Part shown: one piece after another, positions 8,264 through 18,246 of the stretch
Position numbering within the stretch: the stretch's first letter is position 1
Layout: each line of letters starts with the position of its first letter
Origin: Gemmatimonadota bacterium
GTDB lineage: Bacteria; Gemmatimonadota; Gemmatimonadetes; Gemmatimonadales; GWC2-71-9
Length of the DNA stretch: 64,000 nt
Direction of reading: 5' to 3'
NCBI GenBank assembly: GCA_009692185.1
Contig: SHZT01000004.1
Location: forward strand, 124,001-188,000
Notes under the pieces: generated by a model
What the model saw: only the letters and a program-made list of their open reading frames with translations
The model's database searches: none
Told to the model about the DNA's origin: nothing
Program-made: the position numbers and the translations under genes

Positions 8264-9384
8264 CAGGCGATTTCCTTGCGGAAGGCCCGGATTGCCAGCG
8301 ACACACCGACGAACGCGAAGATGACCATGGCCACGCCCTGCACCCACAGCACGCTGAACCCCACGCCTTTCAGGAACAACCCACGCAACACGACGATGAA
8401 GTACTTCGCCGGCACCGCGTTGGAAATGATCCGCAACACCCACGGCATGCTCGCCACGTCGAACATCAGGCCCGACAAGAGGAGCGATGGGAGGTAGGTC
8501 GCCATCATGGCGATCTGCGTCGCGAGGAGCTGCGACTTGATCGTCGCGCTGATGAAGACGCCGAGTCCCAGCGTGCCGAATAGGAAGAGCGTCGCCATGC
8601 CCACCAGGAGCAACGGGTTCCCCCGGAACGGCACGCCAAACACAAACATGCCGATGAACACGGCCACGCTGACGTCGATCAGCCCGATGGCGAGGTACGG
8701 CAAGAGCTTCCCGATGATGACCTCGGTGGGGTGCACCGGGGTAGCGGCCAGCTGCTCCATGGTGCCGCGTTCCCACTCCCGCGCGACGGTGAGCGCGGTG
8801 AGCATGGCGGAGATGATCATCATGATCATCGCGACCAGGCCGGGCACGATCATGTTGCTGCTGGAAAGCGTTTCGTTGTACCAGACCCGTGCCTGGGCCA
8901 CGACCGGGCTCGCGCGCGGGGTTGCCCGCAGGAGGACGCCGGCCGAATACGCCGACACGATGGCCTGGGCGTAGTTGAGCGCAATCGAGGCGGTGTTGGC
9001 ATCGGCGCCGTCCACCGCGGCCTGCACCGTCGCGGTGCGCCCGGTCCCCAGGTCACGCTGGAACCCCGGCGGGATTACCAGGGCCAGCCGCACGGCACCC
9101 GCGTCCAGCATCGGCTCGATATCCCCATAGCGCTCGAGCCGCTCGGCGACCTGGAATCGGCCCGACGCCGAGAATGCCTGGACCAGTTCCCGGCTCCGCT
9201 GGGTGCGGTCCTGGTCGAACACCGCGATCCGGATGTCCTTCACGTCGAAAGAAATCACGTACCCGAAGAAGACGATCATGAACGCGGGGACCACGAACGC
9301 CATGCCAAGGCTCCGCAGATCCCGCCGGAGCTGGATAGCTTCCTTGCGCGCGATGGCCCAGAGCCGCTGGGCGGAGAGCGCCAT
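8263..9384 (-). CDS. ABC-2 type exporter permease (YbhS-like)
   Basis: A 373-aa paralogue of the next permease, started at MALSAQRLWAIARKEAIQ because this ATG overlaps the ATPase stop as TGATG. It has one N-terminal helix (AFVVPAFMIVFFGYVISFDV), an external domain with FDQDRTQRSRELVQAFSASG, then five helices, with REWERGTMEQLAATPVHPTE as the coupling motif. Together with the YbhR-like partner it should form a heterodimeric channel driven by the two upstream ATPases. E. coli YbhFSR exports cationic drugs; the same role here is inferred from gene order and family. Confidence 0.88.
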   Translation of the reverse strand: MALSAQRLWAIARKEAIQLRRDLRSLGMAFVVPAFMIVFFGYVISFDVKDIRIAVFDQDRTQRSRELVQAFSASGRFQVAERLERYGDIEPMLDAGAVRLALVIPPGFQRDLGTGRTATVQAAVDGADANTASIALNYAQAIVSAYSAGVLLRATPRASPVVAQARVWYNETLSSSNMIVPGLVAMIMMIISAMLTALTVAREWERGTMEQLAATPVHPTEVIIGKLLPYLAIGLIDVSVAVFIGMFVFGVPFRGNPLLLVGMATLFLFGTLGLGVFISATIKSQLLATQIAMMATYLPSLLLSGLMFDVASMPWVLRIISNAVPAKYFIVVLRGLFLKGVGFSVLWVQGVAMVIFAFVGVSLAIRAFRKEIA

Positions 9385-10322
9385 CAGCTGATCACCGCTC
9401 CACCCTCGCGGCGGACGAGCGACACGAACACGTCTTCCAGCGACGGCCGGACCGGTGTGATGCCGTGCACGGCGAGACCGCGTGACTTGAGCAGGGCGGG
9501 GAGCGCGTGCGTGGCGCGGGCGGCGTCGTCCACCACGACGTGCACCGCGCGGCCGAACATCGCCGCCTCGATGATGCCGGGTGCTCCCTGCAGTGCCTGC
9601 GCGGCCGCGGGGCCGTCGTCGGTGGCCAGCTCGAGAATCGGCTCGGCCATCGCCGAGCGCAGCGTCGCGGGCCGGTCCAGCGCGATCAGGCGGCCGCGGT
9701 TCATCAGGGCGAGGCGGTGGCAGTACTCCGCCTCTTCCATGTAGTGGGTGCTGACGAAGATGGTCGTGCCCCGGTCGGCCAGCGTGTAGATGAGGTCCCA
9801 GAAGTTGCGGCGCGAAACCGGGTCCACGCCGGAGGTGGGCTCGTCCAGGAACAGGATCGGCGGCTCGTGCAGGACCGCGCACCCCAGCGCCAGCCGCTGC
9901 TTCCAGCCCAGGGGCAGTTCTCCGGTCATGCGCTTGCGGTGCGCGGTCAGTCCGGACATTTGCAGGACCCATTCCCGCCGCTGTTCCAGACGCTCGCCAC
10001 TCACTTCGTAGAGCCCGGCGAAGAACGCGATGTTTTCGTCTACCGTCAGGTCGCCATAGAGCGAGAACAACTGGGACATGTAGCCGATGCGTTGCTTGAT
10101 GAACTCGGACTCGGTCCGGATGTCGTGACCCACCACGTGGCCTTCGCCGCTCGATGGAGCCAGGAGTCCCGTCAGCATCTTGATCGTCGTGGTCTTCCCG
10201 GCGCCGTTGGGGCCCAGGAAGCCGAAGATCTCGCCTTCCTCGACATCGAACGTGACGTGATCCACCGCGACGAAATCGCCGAACGCGCGGGTGAGGCCGG
10301 TGACGTCTACGGCCTTGCTCAT
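9384..10322 (-). CDS. ABC exporter ATPase (second half of a YbhF-like pair)
   Basis: A 312-aa ATPase with Walker [15 protein letters not shown] (about 36-50), Q-loop YMSQLFSLYGDL, Walker B ILFLDEPTSGVDP and H-loop STHYMEE. The signature is degenerate: GELPLGWKQRLALG stands where LSGG(Q/M)KQ is expected, so the ATPase site it completes may be weak. The C-terminal 80 residues are a regulatory or coupling extension common in this class. In E. coli YbhF both ATPase domains are fused in one chain; here they are separate genes overlapping by 4 nt. Confidence 0.9.
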   Translation of the reverse strand: MSKAVDVTGLTRAFGDFVAVDHVTFDVEEGEIFGFLGPNGAGKTTTIKMLTGLLAPSSGEGHVVGHDIRTESEFIKQRIGYMSQLFSLYGDLTVDENIAFFAGLYEVSGERLEQRREWVLQMSGLTAHRKRMTGELPLGWKQRLALGCAVLHEPPILFLDEPTSGVDPVSRRNFWDLIYTLADRGTTIFVSTHYMEEAEYCHRLALMNRGRLIALDRPATLRSAMAEPILELATDDGPAAAQALQGAPGIIEAAMFGRAVHVVVDDAARATHALPALLKSRGLAVHGITPVRPSLEDVFVSLVRREGGAVIS

Positions 10323-11314
10323 ACGGCCGCCTCAGCCGCGTCCGCGGCTGCCACCTGCTGGATGAACACGTCTTCGAGGCCGGGCTCGATCTCGTGCACG
10401 TCGAGCAGGTCCACGCCGGCGTTCCGGAGGCCGGCTTCGAGGCCGGGCCAGTCCCGCTCGCGTGATTCGATCGTCACGTGAATCGTGTCGCCAAAAAGCG
10501 CCGCGCGACGGACGCCCGGTGCCGCCCGGAGCAGGTCCAGCGCCTGGCGGCCGTTCGATGGGCGGACAGCCAGCATGTGTCCGCCCAGGTTCTTCTGCAG
10601 GGCCGCGGGCCGGTCCAGCGCGATGATCCGGCCCCGATTGATGAGCCCGACGTGGTCACACCGCTCGGCTTCGTCCATGTACGCCATGGTGACCAGGACC
10701 GTCACACCCTCGGCGACCATCTCGTGCAGGATCAGCCACAGGTCCCGCCGGGAAATGGGGTCCACGCCGAAGGTGGGCTCGTCGAGCAGGAGGATCTCGG
10801 GGCGGTGAATCAGCGCACAGCAGAGCGAGAGCTTCTGCTTCATGCCGCCCGAGAGCTTTCCGGCCAGGCGGTTTTCGAAAGGCCCCAGAGCCGAGAAGTG
10901 GTACAGCCGCTCGAGGCGCGCGGGACGTTCGGCCGCCGGCACCCGGTACAGGTCCGCGTAGAAGTCGATGTTCTCGCGGACGGTCAGGTCGGTGTAGAGC
11001 CCGAACCGCTGGGACATGTATGCGATCCGGTGTTTCACGCCCTCGGGATCCCGGACGACCGACGTCCCGCCCACCAGGGCATCGCCCGACGTGGGGCGGA
11101 GGACGCCGGAGAGCATCCGGAGCGTCGTCGTCTTCCCCGCGCCGTCCGGGCCAACCAGGCCGAAGAGTTCACCTGGTTGCACGTCGAACGAAATGCCATC
11201 GACGGCCGTGAGGTCTTTGAACTTTCGGGTCAGCGCGCGGAGGGAGATTGCCGGCCGGGGGTCACCATCCGCCCATCCGCCCATCCGCCCATCCGCCTGC
11301 CCTTCCGTCGTCAT
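10319..11314 (-). CDS. ABC exporter ATPase (first half of a YbhF-like pair)
   Basis: A 331-aa ATPase with Walker A GPDGAGKTTTLRML, Q-loop YMSQRFGLYTDL, a complete signature LSGGMKQKLSL, Walker B ILLLDEPTFGVDP and the following TMAYMDEAERC, where the H-loop histidine seems replaced by alanine. Residues 5-16 are encoded by four tandem copies of GCGGATGG (QADGRMGGWADG), so the N-terminus carries an inserted repeat peptide before the real domain starts at ISLRALTRKF. The upstream gene is the HlyD protein. With the partner ATPase it should power the two permeases. Confidence 0.9.
   Translation of the reverse strand: MTTEGQADGRMGGWADGDPRPAISLRALTRKFKDLTAVDGISFDVQPGELFGLVGPDGAGKTTTLRMLSGVLRPTSGDALVGGTSVVRDPEGVKHRIAYMSQRFGLYTDLTVRENIDFYADLYRVPAAERPARLERLYHFSALGPFENRLAGKLSGGMKQKLSLCCALIHRPEILLLDEPTFGVDPISRRDLWLILHEMVAEGVTVLVTMAYMDEAERCDHVGLINRGRIIALDRPAALQKNLGGHMLAVRPSNGRQALDLLRAAPGVRRAALFGDTIHVTIESRERDWPGLEAGLRNAGVDLLDVHEIEPGLEDVFIQQVAAADAAEAAV
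11265..11296. repeat. Four tandem copies of CCATCCGC (GCGGATGG) in an ABC ATPase gene
   Basis: Four perfect 8-bp units lie inside the first codons of the ATPase gene. Because 8 is not a multiple of 3, gain or loss of one unit would shift the frame between the ATG and the ATPase domain. This is one arm only; no inverted partner is visible next to it. Confidence 0.9.
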
Positions 11315-12303
11315 GGAGTCATCAGCTCAAGCCGCACATCCGCCGGCATGCCCGGCTTGAGTTCGTTGCCCGCATCCCCTGTTACTCGGACCTTCACGGC
11401 ATACACCAGCTTCACCCGCTCTTCGGTGGTTTGCACGTTGCGGGGCGTGAATTCGGCTTCCGTCGAAATGAACGCCACGGCGCCGTCGTAGGTCTTGCCG
11501 GGGTACGTGTCCGCGCTGATGTGGGCCGGCTGGCCGAGGTGTACGGCGCCGATCCGGTCCTCGCGGATGTAGATCCGCACCCAGCGGTCGCGGAGGTTCA
11601 TTATCGTGAGCACCGGCGCGCCGGCCCCGACCGTTTCGCCGGGTTCGCGGTCGCGCACGGTGACCACACCGTCGAACGGCGCACGGATCACCGCGTTGGC
11701 GAGCGCGGCGTTCGTCTGGTCGAGCCCGGCCTGGGCCTGTGCCACCATAGCGCGCTGGGCGCCGATGCGTTCCCTGCGCGGGCCTGTCTCCACCAGTTTC
11801 AGCTGCTGCTCCGCCTGCTGGCGCTGGGACTGCGCCACCTGGAACGCGAGCTTGGCCTTGTCCAGCGCTTCCTGCGACAAGGCGCCGCCGGCCACCAGCC
11901 GGGTCACCCGCTCGACATCGCGCGATGCATCCGTGAAGCGTTCGTCAGCAGCTCGAAACCCTTCCCGCGCCTGGACCAGTTCCTCGGATCGCGCGCCGTG
12001 CTCGAGTTCCGACAGGAGCGCGTTCGCCGCGTCCAGCTGGGCGGCAGCCCAGGCGCGCCGCGCCGACAGTTCACTTCGGTCGAGCCAGGCGAGCGAATCG
12101 CCCGTCTTGACCCGGTCGCCTTCGCGGGCGATGACGGTTTCGATGCGCCCGGGAACCTGGAACCCGAGCGCCGCCTCGGTGGCCTCGACGGTGCCCGATG
12201 CTTCCAGGCGGCCGGCCGCGGCCCGGTTCCGGATCATGTTGAACGTGACGGTGCCGCCGATCACGACGACCAGCACCACGGGAATAGCGATTTTCCGGTT
12301 CAC
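11311..12303 (-). CDS. HlyD-family membrane fusion protein (YbhG-like)
   Basis: A 330-aa periplasmic adaptor. I chose the GTG at 12303 (VNRKIAIPVVLVVVIGG) because it overlaps the TolC stop as GTGA and opens directly on the membrane anchor. The lipoyl half-motifs GTVEATEAALGFQVPGRI and FDGVVTVRDREPGETVGAG flank a long alpha-helical hairpin (about 90-210) that should contact the TolC tunnel, followed by a beta-barrel domain (YIREDRIGAVHLGQPAHISADTYP). It links the ABC permeases in the inner membrane to the TolC-like protein. Confidence 0.9.
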   Translation of the reverse strand: MNRKIAIPVVLVVVIGGTVTFNMIRNRAAAGRLEASGTVEATEAALGFQVPGRIETVIAREGDRVKTGDSLAWLDRSELSARRAWAAAQLDAANALLSELEHGARSEELVQAREGFRAADERFTDASRDVERVTRLVAGGALSQEALDKAKLAFQVAQSQRQQAEQQLKLVETGPRRERIGAQRAMVAQAQAGLDQTNAALANAVIRAPFDGVVTVRDREPGETVGAGAPVLTIMNLRDRWVRIYIREDRIGAVHLGQPAHISADTYPGKTYDGAVAFISTEAEFTPRNVQTTEERVKLVYAVKVRVTGDAGNELKPGMPADVRLELMTP

Positions 12304-13637
12304 GGTTGTGACTCCACGGTGCGGGCGAGCCACTCGGGAGTGATCTCGCCAAGAATACGGGCCAGCTCGACGCGCGCCGACACCTCGGCGTGCCGGGCCT
12401 CGATCAAGCCGGCGCGGGCACGAAGCAGGTTCGCTTCGGCCTCCAGGTAATCGGATTGCGTGCCGGAACCCACCTCGAGCGACAGCCGCTCGATGCGAAC
12501 GACTTCCGCGGACTGTTCCGCGGCGCTTTCGAGCGCCGCGACACGGGCATGCGACTCACGCAGCGCGGCCAGGGTGCGGTCTACTCCCTGGTCCACGCCC
12601 AGCTCGACGGCCTTCTGCTGGGCATCCACGGTGCGCGCATCCGCGTCAGCGCGGTGAATCGCGCTGGTGCGGCTTCCGCCCGTGAACAGCGGGTACGACA
12701 CCGCCACACCCACCTGCCACTCGGCGGCGAAATCGGCCCAGGCGCGGCCGCGGTCGATGTACGCCGACGTCAGCCGGAACTCGGGGAGCCGCGTGGCCTT
12801 CGCCGCGGAGAGACTCGCGCGTACCGCGACGGCGCGGCTCCGGAGCTCGAGCGATTCCGGGGCGTTGTCATGCGCGCGCTGAACCAGGGCCGCCCGGGTG
12901 GCGGTGCCTGCATCGACGGTGAGCGTAGTGTCGGCGAGGCGCACCGATTGGAGCGCCCCACCGTGAATGGATTCCCACGGCAAGTCCGCCAGTTGGGCCA
13001 AGTCGTGTTCGGCCACGTCCAGCTGGGACTCGCCGGCGATCCGGTCTGCCTTGGCCCGCTTGGCCTCGGCATCTACGCGCAGCGACTCGATACGAGCTGC
13101 CTTGCCCTCGGCCAGGAGCTTCTGCACCCGGTCGGCTTCGGAATTCAGCCTTGCGAGCTGCTGGTCCTGCGCGATGAGGAGGGCGCGCGCGGTCAGCACC
13201 CGCAGGTAGGCGTTCACCACGCGCGCCGCCAGCATGAGTTCCGCGTTGCTCAACGCTGCGTCCGCCGCGCCTTCCATTGCGCGCTGAGCCCGGACCCGGG
13301 CCGATCGCGTGCCGAAGTCGAACAGCGTATAGCCCAGCGACACGCCCGCCTGGATCAGCGTGCGGTCGAAGAGGGGCGTGACGCCGGGACCCAGGCCGTG
13401 CAGCGGCTGGACGACCATCGGCTCCTGGAACCGCATGAGCGACGCGTCGAGCCATAATCGCGGCAACCAGTTTGCGCGGGCGTCACCGAGGTCCGCGCTC
13501 GCGCGGTCGCGCTGGGCGCGGGCCACGGCCACCGTGGGATACGACTTGAGCGCACGATTCACGGCGTCAATCAGGGTTAGCCGTGTCGAGTCGGGCGTTG
13601 AGATCTGCATGGCGGCGAAAAACAAAAGGACGTTCAT
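12300..13637 (-). CDS. TolC-family outer-membrane efflux protein
   Basis: A 445-aa outer-membrane channel. A short signal-like start (MNVLLFFAAMQ) is followed by two homologous repeats rich in Ala/Arg/Glu heptads (about 25-215 and 225-430), the helical barrel pattern of the OEP family. TLIDAVNRALKSYPTVAVARAQ is the typical repeat start. It overlaps both neighbours (ATGA with tetR, GTGA with hlyD), so the tripartite pump parts are made together. Confidence 0.9.
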   Translation of the reverse strand: MNVLLFFAAMQISTPDSTRLTLIDAVNRALKSYPTVAVARAQRDRASADLGDARANWLPRLWLDASLMRFQEPMVVQPLHGLGPGVTPLFDRTLIQAGVSLGYTLFDFGTRSARVRAQRAMEGAADAALSNAELMLAARVVNAYLRVLTARALLIAQDQQLARLNSEADRVQKLLAEGKAARIESLRVDAEAKRAKADRIAGESQLDVAEHDLAQLADLPWESIHGGALQSVRLADTTLTVDAGTATRAALVQRAHDNAPESLELRSRAVAVRASLSAAKATRLPEFRLTSAYIDRGRAWADFAAEWQVGVAVSYPLFTGGSRTSAIHRADADARTVDAQQKAVELGVDQGVDRTLAALRESHARVAALESAAEQSAEVVRIERLSLEVGSGTQSDYLEAEANLLRARAGLIEARHAEVSARVELARILGEITPEWLARTVESQP

Positions 13638-14287
13638 GATCTCTTCCCCTCTGGTGCATCATCTGCGGCATCTGCGTGTGATTCTGCGTGATCTGCGGCA
13701 AGCGCGCGACGGACCGTTGTCGCGACGTGGTCCACGATGCGGGCGCGGGTTGCGGTGTCCTTGAGGTCTATCCCGGCGGCGATGAGGATCATCCGCCCGG
13801 CGACCGCGAAGTGGAATGGCTGGGCCATCACCGACAGCGTGAGGAGGAGGGGGTCGCCGGGGCGGATCGTGCCGTCCTGCTGGCCTAGCCGAACGGCCTC
13901 TGAGATGACCCCGAAGTTCCGGTGAATCACGCTCTGCGCCGGTGGGGGCAGGGGGCGCCCCGAAGCCAGTTCCCGCTGGATCAGCCTCGGGAATTCAGGG
14001 ATGTTCGCGATGTGGTCGAAGAAGGTGCGCACCACCGCCTCGATCCGGTCGAGCGGAGCGGCCTGTGTCACGGCGACCTGCGCCACCTTGTCCGCCAGCG
14101 GCTCGGCGCACGAGGCAATGACGGCGTGGTAGAGCGCTTCCTTGGAGCCGAAATGGTAGGTGATGGCGCCGAGGTTGGCCCTGGCGCGGGACGTGATGTC
14201 CCGGACCGACGTGCCCTCATAGCCCTGGTCGGCGAACAGCCGCCGGGCGACGTCTACGAGGCGGGTCTTGGGGTCAACATGTTTCAT
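13634..14287 (-). CDS. TetR/CecR-like repressor of the efflux operon
   Basis: A 217-aa regulator. Residues 8-55 form the TetR helix-turn-helix (LVDVARRLFADQGYEGTSVRDI, then ANLGAITYHFGSKEALYHAV). The C-terminal ligand domain resembles CecR/YbiH-type regulators (PF09209-like), which control ybhGFSR in E. coli; the gene order here supports that. The last 25 codons are built from a degenerate 8-10-bp repeat (ADHAESHADAADDA), so the tail is probably an inserted repeat. It likely represses its own operon through the palindrome over its start codon. Confidence 0.88.
   Translation of the reverse strand: MKHVDPKTRLVDVARRLFADQGYEGTSVRDITSRARANLGAITYHFGSKEALYHAVIASCAEPLADKVAQVAVTQAAPLDRIEAVVRTFFDHIANIPEFPRLIQRELASGRPLPPPAQSVIHRNFGVISEAVRLGQQDGTIRPGDPLLLTLSVMAQPFHFAVAGRMILIAAGIDLKDTATRARIVDHVATTVRRALAADHAESHADAADDAPEGKRS
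13655..13699. repeat. Degenerate ATCTGCG tandem repeat in the tetR 3' end
   Basis: About four to five imperfect units of (G)ATCTGCG(TG) lie in the last codons of the regulator gene. There is no inverted arm. It resembles the other short-period repeats of the window in style but not in unit. Confidence 0.6.
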
Positions 14288-14316
14288 ACGGTCGTATCAT
14301 GTGATACGAACGTATG
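14285..14316. promoter_or_regulatory. 32-bp palindromic operator over the promoter and start codon of tetR
   Basis: The half-sites catacggtcgtatcat (left) and gtgatacgaacgtatg (right) are inverted repeats matching at 14 of 16 positions. The palindrome covers the spacer, the -10 and the ATG itself, the expected place for an autoregulating TetR dimer-of-dimers. Binding by this regulator is inferred. Confidence 0.8.
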
Positions 14317-14324
14317 AATGTCAA
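14296..14324 (-). promoter_or_regulatory. Promoter of the tetR-tolC-hlyD-ABC operon
   Basis: On the minus strand a consensus -35 TTGACA (14319-14324) is followed by a 17-nt spacer and CATGAT as -10 (14296-14301), which ends 8 nt before the ATG at 14287. The expected transcript starts at or next to the ATG, so the mRNA is leaderless. Confidence 0.75.
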
Positions 14325-14334
14325 GCTGTGGCGT

Positions 14335-15534
14335 CTACCGACGGTTCTTGAGCCAGTTGATGGGGTCCAGGGTGATCGTCCCCTGGCGGATCTGGAACTC
14401 GACGTGGGGGCCTTCGTCGGAGTTGGCCCCGCCCGAAAGCGCGATCTGGGCGCCCTTGGCTACGCGTGCGCCCAGCTTCACGTCTATGTGAGAAAGATAG
14501 AGGTACACCGTGTAGAAGTTGCCACCATGCGCGATCGCGATCGACAGCCCGTAGGTGCCCAGGTTTCCCGCGAGCTGTACTGTCCCCGCCTCGATGGCCT
14601 TGACCGGCGTACCGACGGGGGCGGCGATGCCGACGCCCTCCCGCCGGATGAACGTCTTGTTGGGAAGCTGGCTCCGGCCGAAGTCGTAGATGATCGTGCC
14701 GTCAATCGGCCAGTCGAGCGTCCCCAGGTCCGTCGTACGAATCGCGCCCTCGGCAATCGGGGCCGCGGCTTTCGGCGTCGCCGCCACGCGGCGGGCTCGC
14801 TCGCGCTCGAGCCCGGCAATGACGTCGTTCAGCTTTCGCTCATCCTTCGAGAGCTCCTCGGCCCGGGCCAGGGCCTCCCGCTCCGACGCCTGTGCCCTCC
14901 TGAGGTTTTGCTCGCGCTCACGTTCCAGCCGTTGGAACTGGGTCAGTTCCTTCCCGCGGTCGTCCCGGCGGCGCGCCAGCTCCGCCCGCACGTTGACCAG
15001 CTGCTGGCGGCGCTGGCCGATGCGGTCCCTGAGCTCCTGGACCTCGCCCACCAGCGCCTTGTCCTGCCGGCTTACCAGGTAGAGGTACTTGTAGCGCGAC
15101 AGGAGATCGCCGAATGAATCGGCGATCAGCAGGGCCTGGTAGGTCCAGAGCGGCCCGCGCTTGTAAATGTCCGTCAGCCGCCGCTCGAGGACCGCGCGTT
15201 TCTCGACCAGCGCGTCCTGGGCCAGGATGAGTTCAAGTGTCAGGGTATCCATCTGGCCGCGCATCGAGCCGATCTGCCGGTCGAGCTCGTTTACCATGCG
15301 CCCGGTAATGCTCTTCTGCCGGTCGAGGTTCGTGAGTTCGCTGGTGATGCTGTGCACCCGCCCGCGGAGTCGCGACAGCTGGTCCTGCAGGTCGTCGCGT
15401 TCGTGGCGAATCTCTTCCAGCTGGTTCTGGTTGCTGCGGAGCTGCTGGTCAACGCCGGCGGCCTGTGCCTCGAGCCCGCTGGCGCCGAGCAATGCCAACG
15501 CCCCCAGACACGCGGCGCGGGCGAGCCGGGTCAT
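14335..15534 (-). CDS. EnvC-like M23-family murein hydrolase activator
   Basis: A 399-aa protein with a signal peptide (to GLEAQA), a long coiled coil (about 28-250, many Arg/Glu/Gln heptads) and a C-terminal LytM domain (about 290-395). The LytM site is degenerate: [15 protein letters not shown] lacks the usual His-x3-Asp, and GPHVEFQIR replaces the HxH motif. EnvC proteins are inactive as peptidases and activate amidases, so this fits an activator. It directly follows ftsE and ftsX with a 4-nt overlap; FtsEX is the known partner that gates EnvC at the division septum. Confidence 0.9.
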   Translation of the reverse strand: MTRLARAACLGALALLGASGLEAQAAGVDQQLRSNQNQLEEIRHERDDLQDQLSRLRGRVHSITSELTNLDRQKSITGRMVNELDRQIGSMRGQMDTLTLELILAQDALVEKRAVLERRLTDIYKRGPLWTYQALLIADSFGDLLSRYKYLYLVSRQDKALVGEVQELRDRIGQRRQQLVNVRAELARRRDDRGKELTQFQRLEREREQNLRRAQASEREALARAEELSKDERKLNDVIAGLERERARRVAATPKAAAPIAEGAIRTTDLGTLDWPIDGTIIYDFGRSQLPNKTFIRREGVGIAAPVGTPVKAIEAGTVQLAGNLGTYGLSIAIAHGGNFYTVYLYLSHIDVKLGARVAKGAQIALSGGANSDEGPHVEFQIRQGTITLDPINWLKNRR

Positions 15535-16393
15535 GCCGGCCGGACGCTCTTCAGGTGGCGGGACACGGCGGCGAGCGAGGCGCTGAAGCCGAGCGCGAAC
15601 CCGAACACCACGAACACCACGGCTTCGGCGGGATTGAAGAACTGCGCCCGGAGCAGCATGCGGTCGAACGCGACGTAGGCCACGTAGGTGAGCCCCAGCG
15701 CGAACGTGCCACCCAGTGCTCCCTTGAGACTGCCTTCAAGCAGGAACGGGAGGCGGATGAACCCGTCGGTTGCGCCCACGAGACGCATGATGGCGATCTC
15801 GCGCGAGCGCTGGAACACGGCCATCCGGATAGTCGTGCCGATGATCACGACCGACGCCGCGGCAAAGGCGCCGCCGATCACCAGCATGCCGATCGCCGTG
15901 AGGTCGCGGATCCGGTCCAGCTTGATGACCCAGTCCCGCCCGTAGCGCACATCTTCCACGAACCGGAACCCGCGCAAACGCTCGGCCACGTCCCGCAGGT
16001 GATCGCTGTCGCGGAACCCGGGCTTGAGCCGCACTTCGAGCGAGGCGGGCAGGGGATTGGATACCAGGTCGTCGAACACGCCCTGGAGCTCGACCAGTTC
16101 CTTCTGTGCCCGGGCCAGCGCCTGGTCCTCCGTGACGTAGGTGACGTCGGCCACCTCGGGGAACCGCTCCACGTCGCCGATCGCGACCGTGACGACCTCG
16201 ACCGGCGTCCCCCGCATGAGGTACGCCACCACCTCCACCCGTTTCTCCACTTCCCGCAGCGCCCGGTTCAGGTTGAGCGCGACCAGGCCGAACAGGCCGA
16301 CCACGAAGATTGCGAACGCGATCGTCGTGACGGAGAGCGCGGAGAGCAGTGGCGCCCGCCGGAAACTGCGCAGGGCTTCGCGGAACGCGAGTC

Positions 16394-16397
<4 letters not shown>
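15531..16397 (-). CDS. ftsX: Cell division ABC-like protein FtsX
   Basis: A 288-aa membrane protein with the FtsX layout: a cytoplasmic start ([16 protein letters not shown]), a first helix ([21 protein letters not shown]), a periplasmic loop of about 120 residues that should bind EnvC, then three helices (about 165-275). It overlaps ftsE and the EnvC-like gene by 4 nt each. It transmits ATP hydrolysis by FtsE to peptidoglycan hydrolase control during division. Confidence 0.92.
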
Positions 16398-17086
<689 letters not shown>

Positions 17087-17088
17087 GT

Positions 17089-18246
17089 CTAGCCCGCGAG
17101 CGCGTGCTCGAAGTCCGCGATGATGTCCTCGACGTCTTCGATGCCGACACTGACCCGCACGAATCCGTCCGGAATACCCAAGGCCGTGCGTTGGGCGGAT
17201 GTCAGCATGGCGTGGGACGTAAGCCGGGGTTCGCACACCAGCGTCTCGACGCCACCCAGGCTGGGCGCGTGGAAGGCGAGCTTGAGCCGGCGGAGGGCGC
17301 GCTCGACCCGCTTGATGCCGCCCTTTACCTGTATCCCCACCATGCCGCCGAATCCCTTGAGCATCCGTTTGGCAACCGCATGATCGGGGTGAGTCGGCAG
17401 GCCGGGGTAGTGCACCGCCACAATCTCCTTGTGTTTCCGCGCCCAGCCCGCGAAAGCCAGCCCGTTTGCGTTGTGCCGTTCGACTCGCACCGACAGGGTG
17501 CGCAGGCCCCGGTCAATCAGCCACGCAGAGTTGGGATCGAGGGATGGCCCCCAGACGTGCAGCAAGTGGCGGACCTCGTCGATGTACGCCGCGGTGCCGG
17601 CCACGGCCCCGGCGATGACGTCCGAGTGCCCGTTGAGATACTTGGTGGCGCTGTGGACGACGGCGTCCGCGCCGAAATCCAGCGGGCGGCAATTGACCGG
17701 CGACGCGAACGTGGCGTCTACGAGAAGGGCCAGGCCCGACACCCGGCACTGTTTCGCCAGCGGCTCGAGGTCTACCACGCGCATGAACGGGTTCGCGACC
17801 AGCTCCACGAAGACGGCCCGCGTTCCCTTCCGGATCGCTTCCGTGAACGCGCGGGGCTGGGACGGATCCACCAGCGTCACCTCGATCCCCAGTTGGCCGA
17901 ACTGCTCGAGGAACAGGCGGCGCGTGCCGCCGTAGATCCACGCGGACGCCACCAGGTGATCGCCGGGACGCAGCACCGCCATGAGGGCGAAGGCGGTGGC
18001 GCTCATGCCGCTGGAGAGAAAAAGCGCGCTTTCGGCGCCCTCCAGCAGGGCCAGCTTCTCGCCGATCTCGACCTGGTTGGGATTGTTCCCGTAGCGGGTG
18101 TACAGAACCTCGTCGTTGCCGCCGACGGGGTTGATGAACGTGGAGCTCTGGACGATGGGCGGCGCGACCGGCGAGCGGTCCGGCCGGGGGTGCAGCGCCC
18201 CGTGGATCGCGGCGGTGGATGGGCCGAGTGTGCGGGTCCGGCTCAC
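17089..18246 (-). CDS. Cys/Met metabolism PLP-dependent enzyme (cystathionine gamma-synthase/lyase type)
   Basis: A 385-aa fold-type I PLP enzyme. Visible are the substrate loop RYGNNPNQVEIGEKLALLEGAE, the PLP-lysine motif HSATKYLNGHSDVI (about 210) and the C-terminal PSLGGVETLVCEPRLTSHA. These define the trans-sulfuration family: cystathionine gamma-synthase, beta/gamma-lyase or methionine gamma-lyase. Motif level cannot say which. The gene lies inside the lepA-to-envC operon, overlapping the STAS gene by 4 nt, and has no obvious metabolic partner there. Confidence 0.9.
   Translation of the reverse strand: MSRTRTLGPSTAAIHGALHPRPDRSPVAPPIVQSSTFINPVGGNDEVLYTRYGNNPNQVEIGEKLALLEGAESALFLSSGMSATAFALMAVLRPGDHLVASAWIYGGTRRLFLEQFGQLGIEVTLVDPSQPRAFTEAIRKGTRAVFVELVANPFMRVVDLEPLAKQCRVSGLALLVDATFASPVNCRPLDFGADAVVHSATKYLNGHSDVIAGAVAGTAAYIDEVRHLLHVWGPSLDPNSAWLIDRGLRTLSVRVERHNANGLAFAGWARKHKEIVAVHYPGLPTHPDHAVAKRMLKGFGGMVGIQVKGGIKRVERALRRLKLAFHAPSLGGVETLVCEPRLTSHAMLTSAQRTALGIPDGFVRVSVGIEDVEDIIADFEHALAG

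Noticed and set aside
9384-9972. N-terminal ATPase-like extension of the YbhS-like permease (569-aa track frame)
   Set aside because: It is an out-of-frame reading of the upstream ATPase gene; the permease begins at MALSAQRL with a TGATG overlap.
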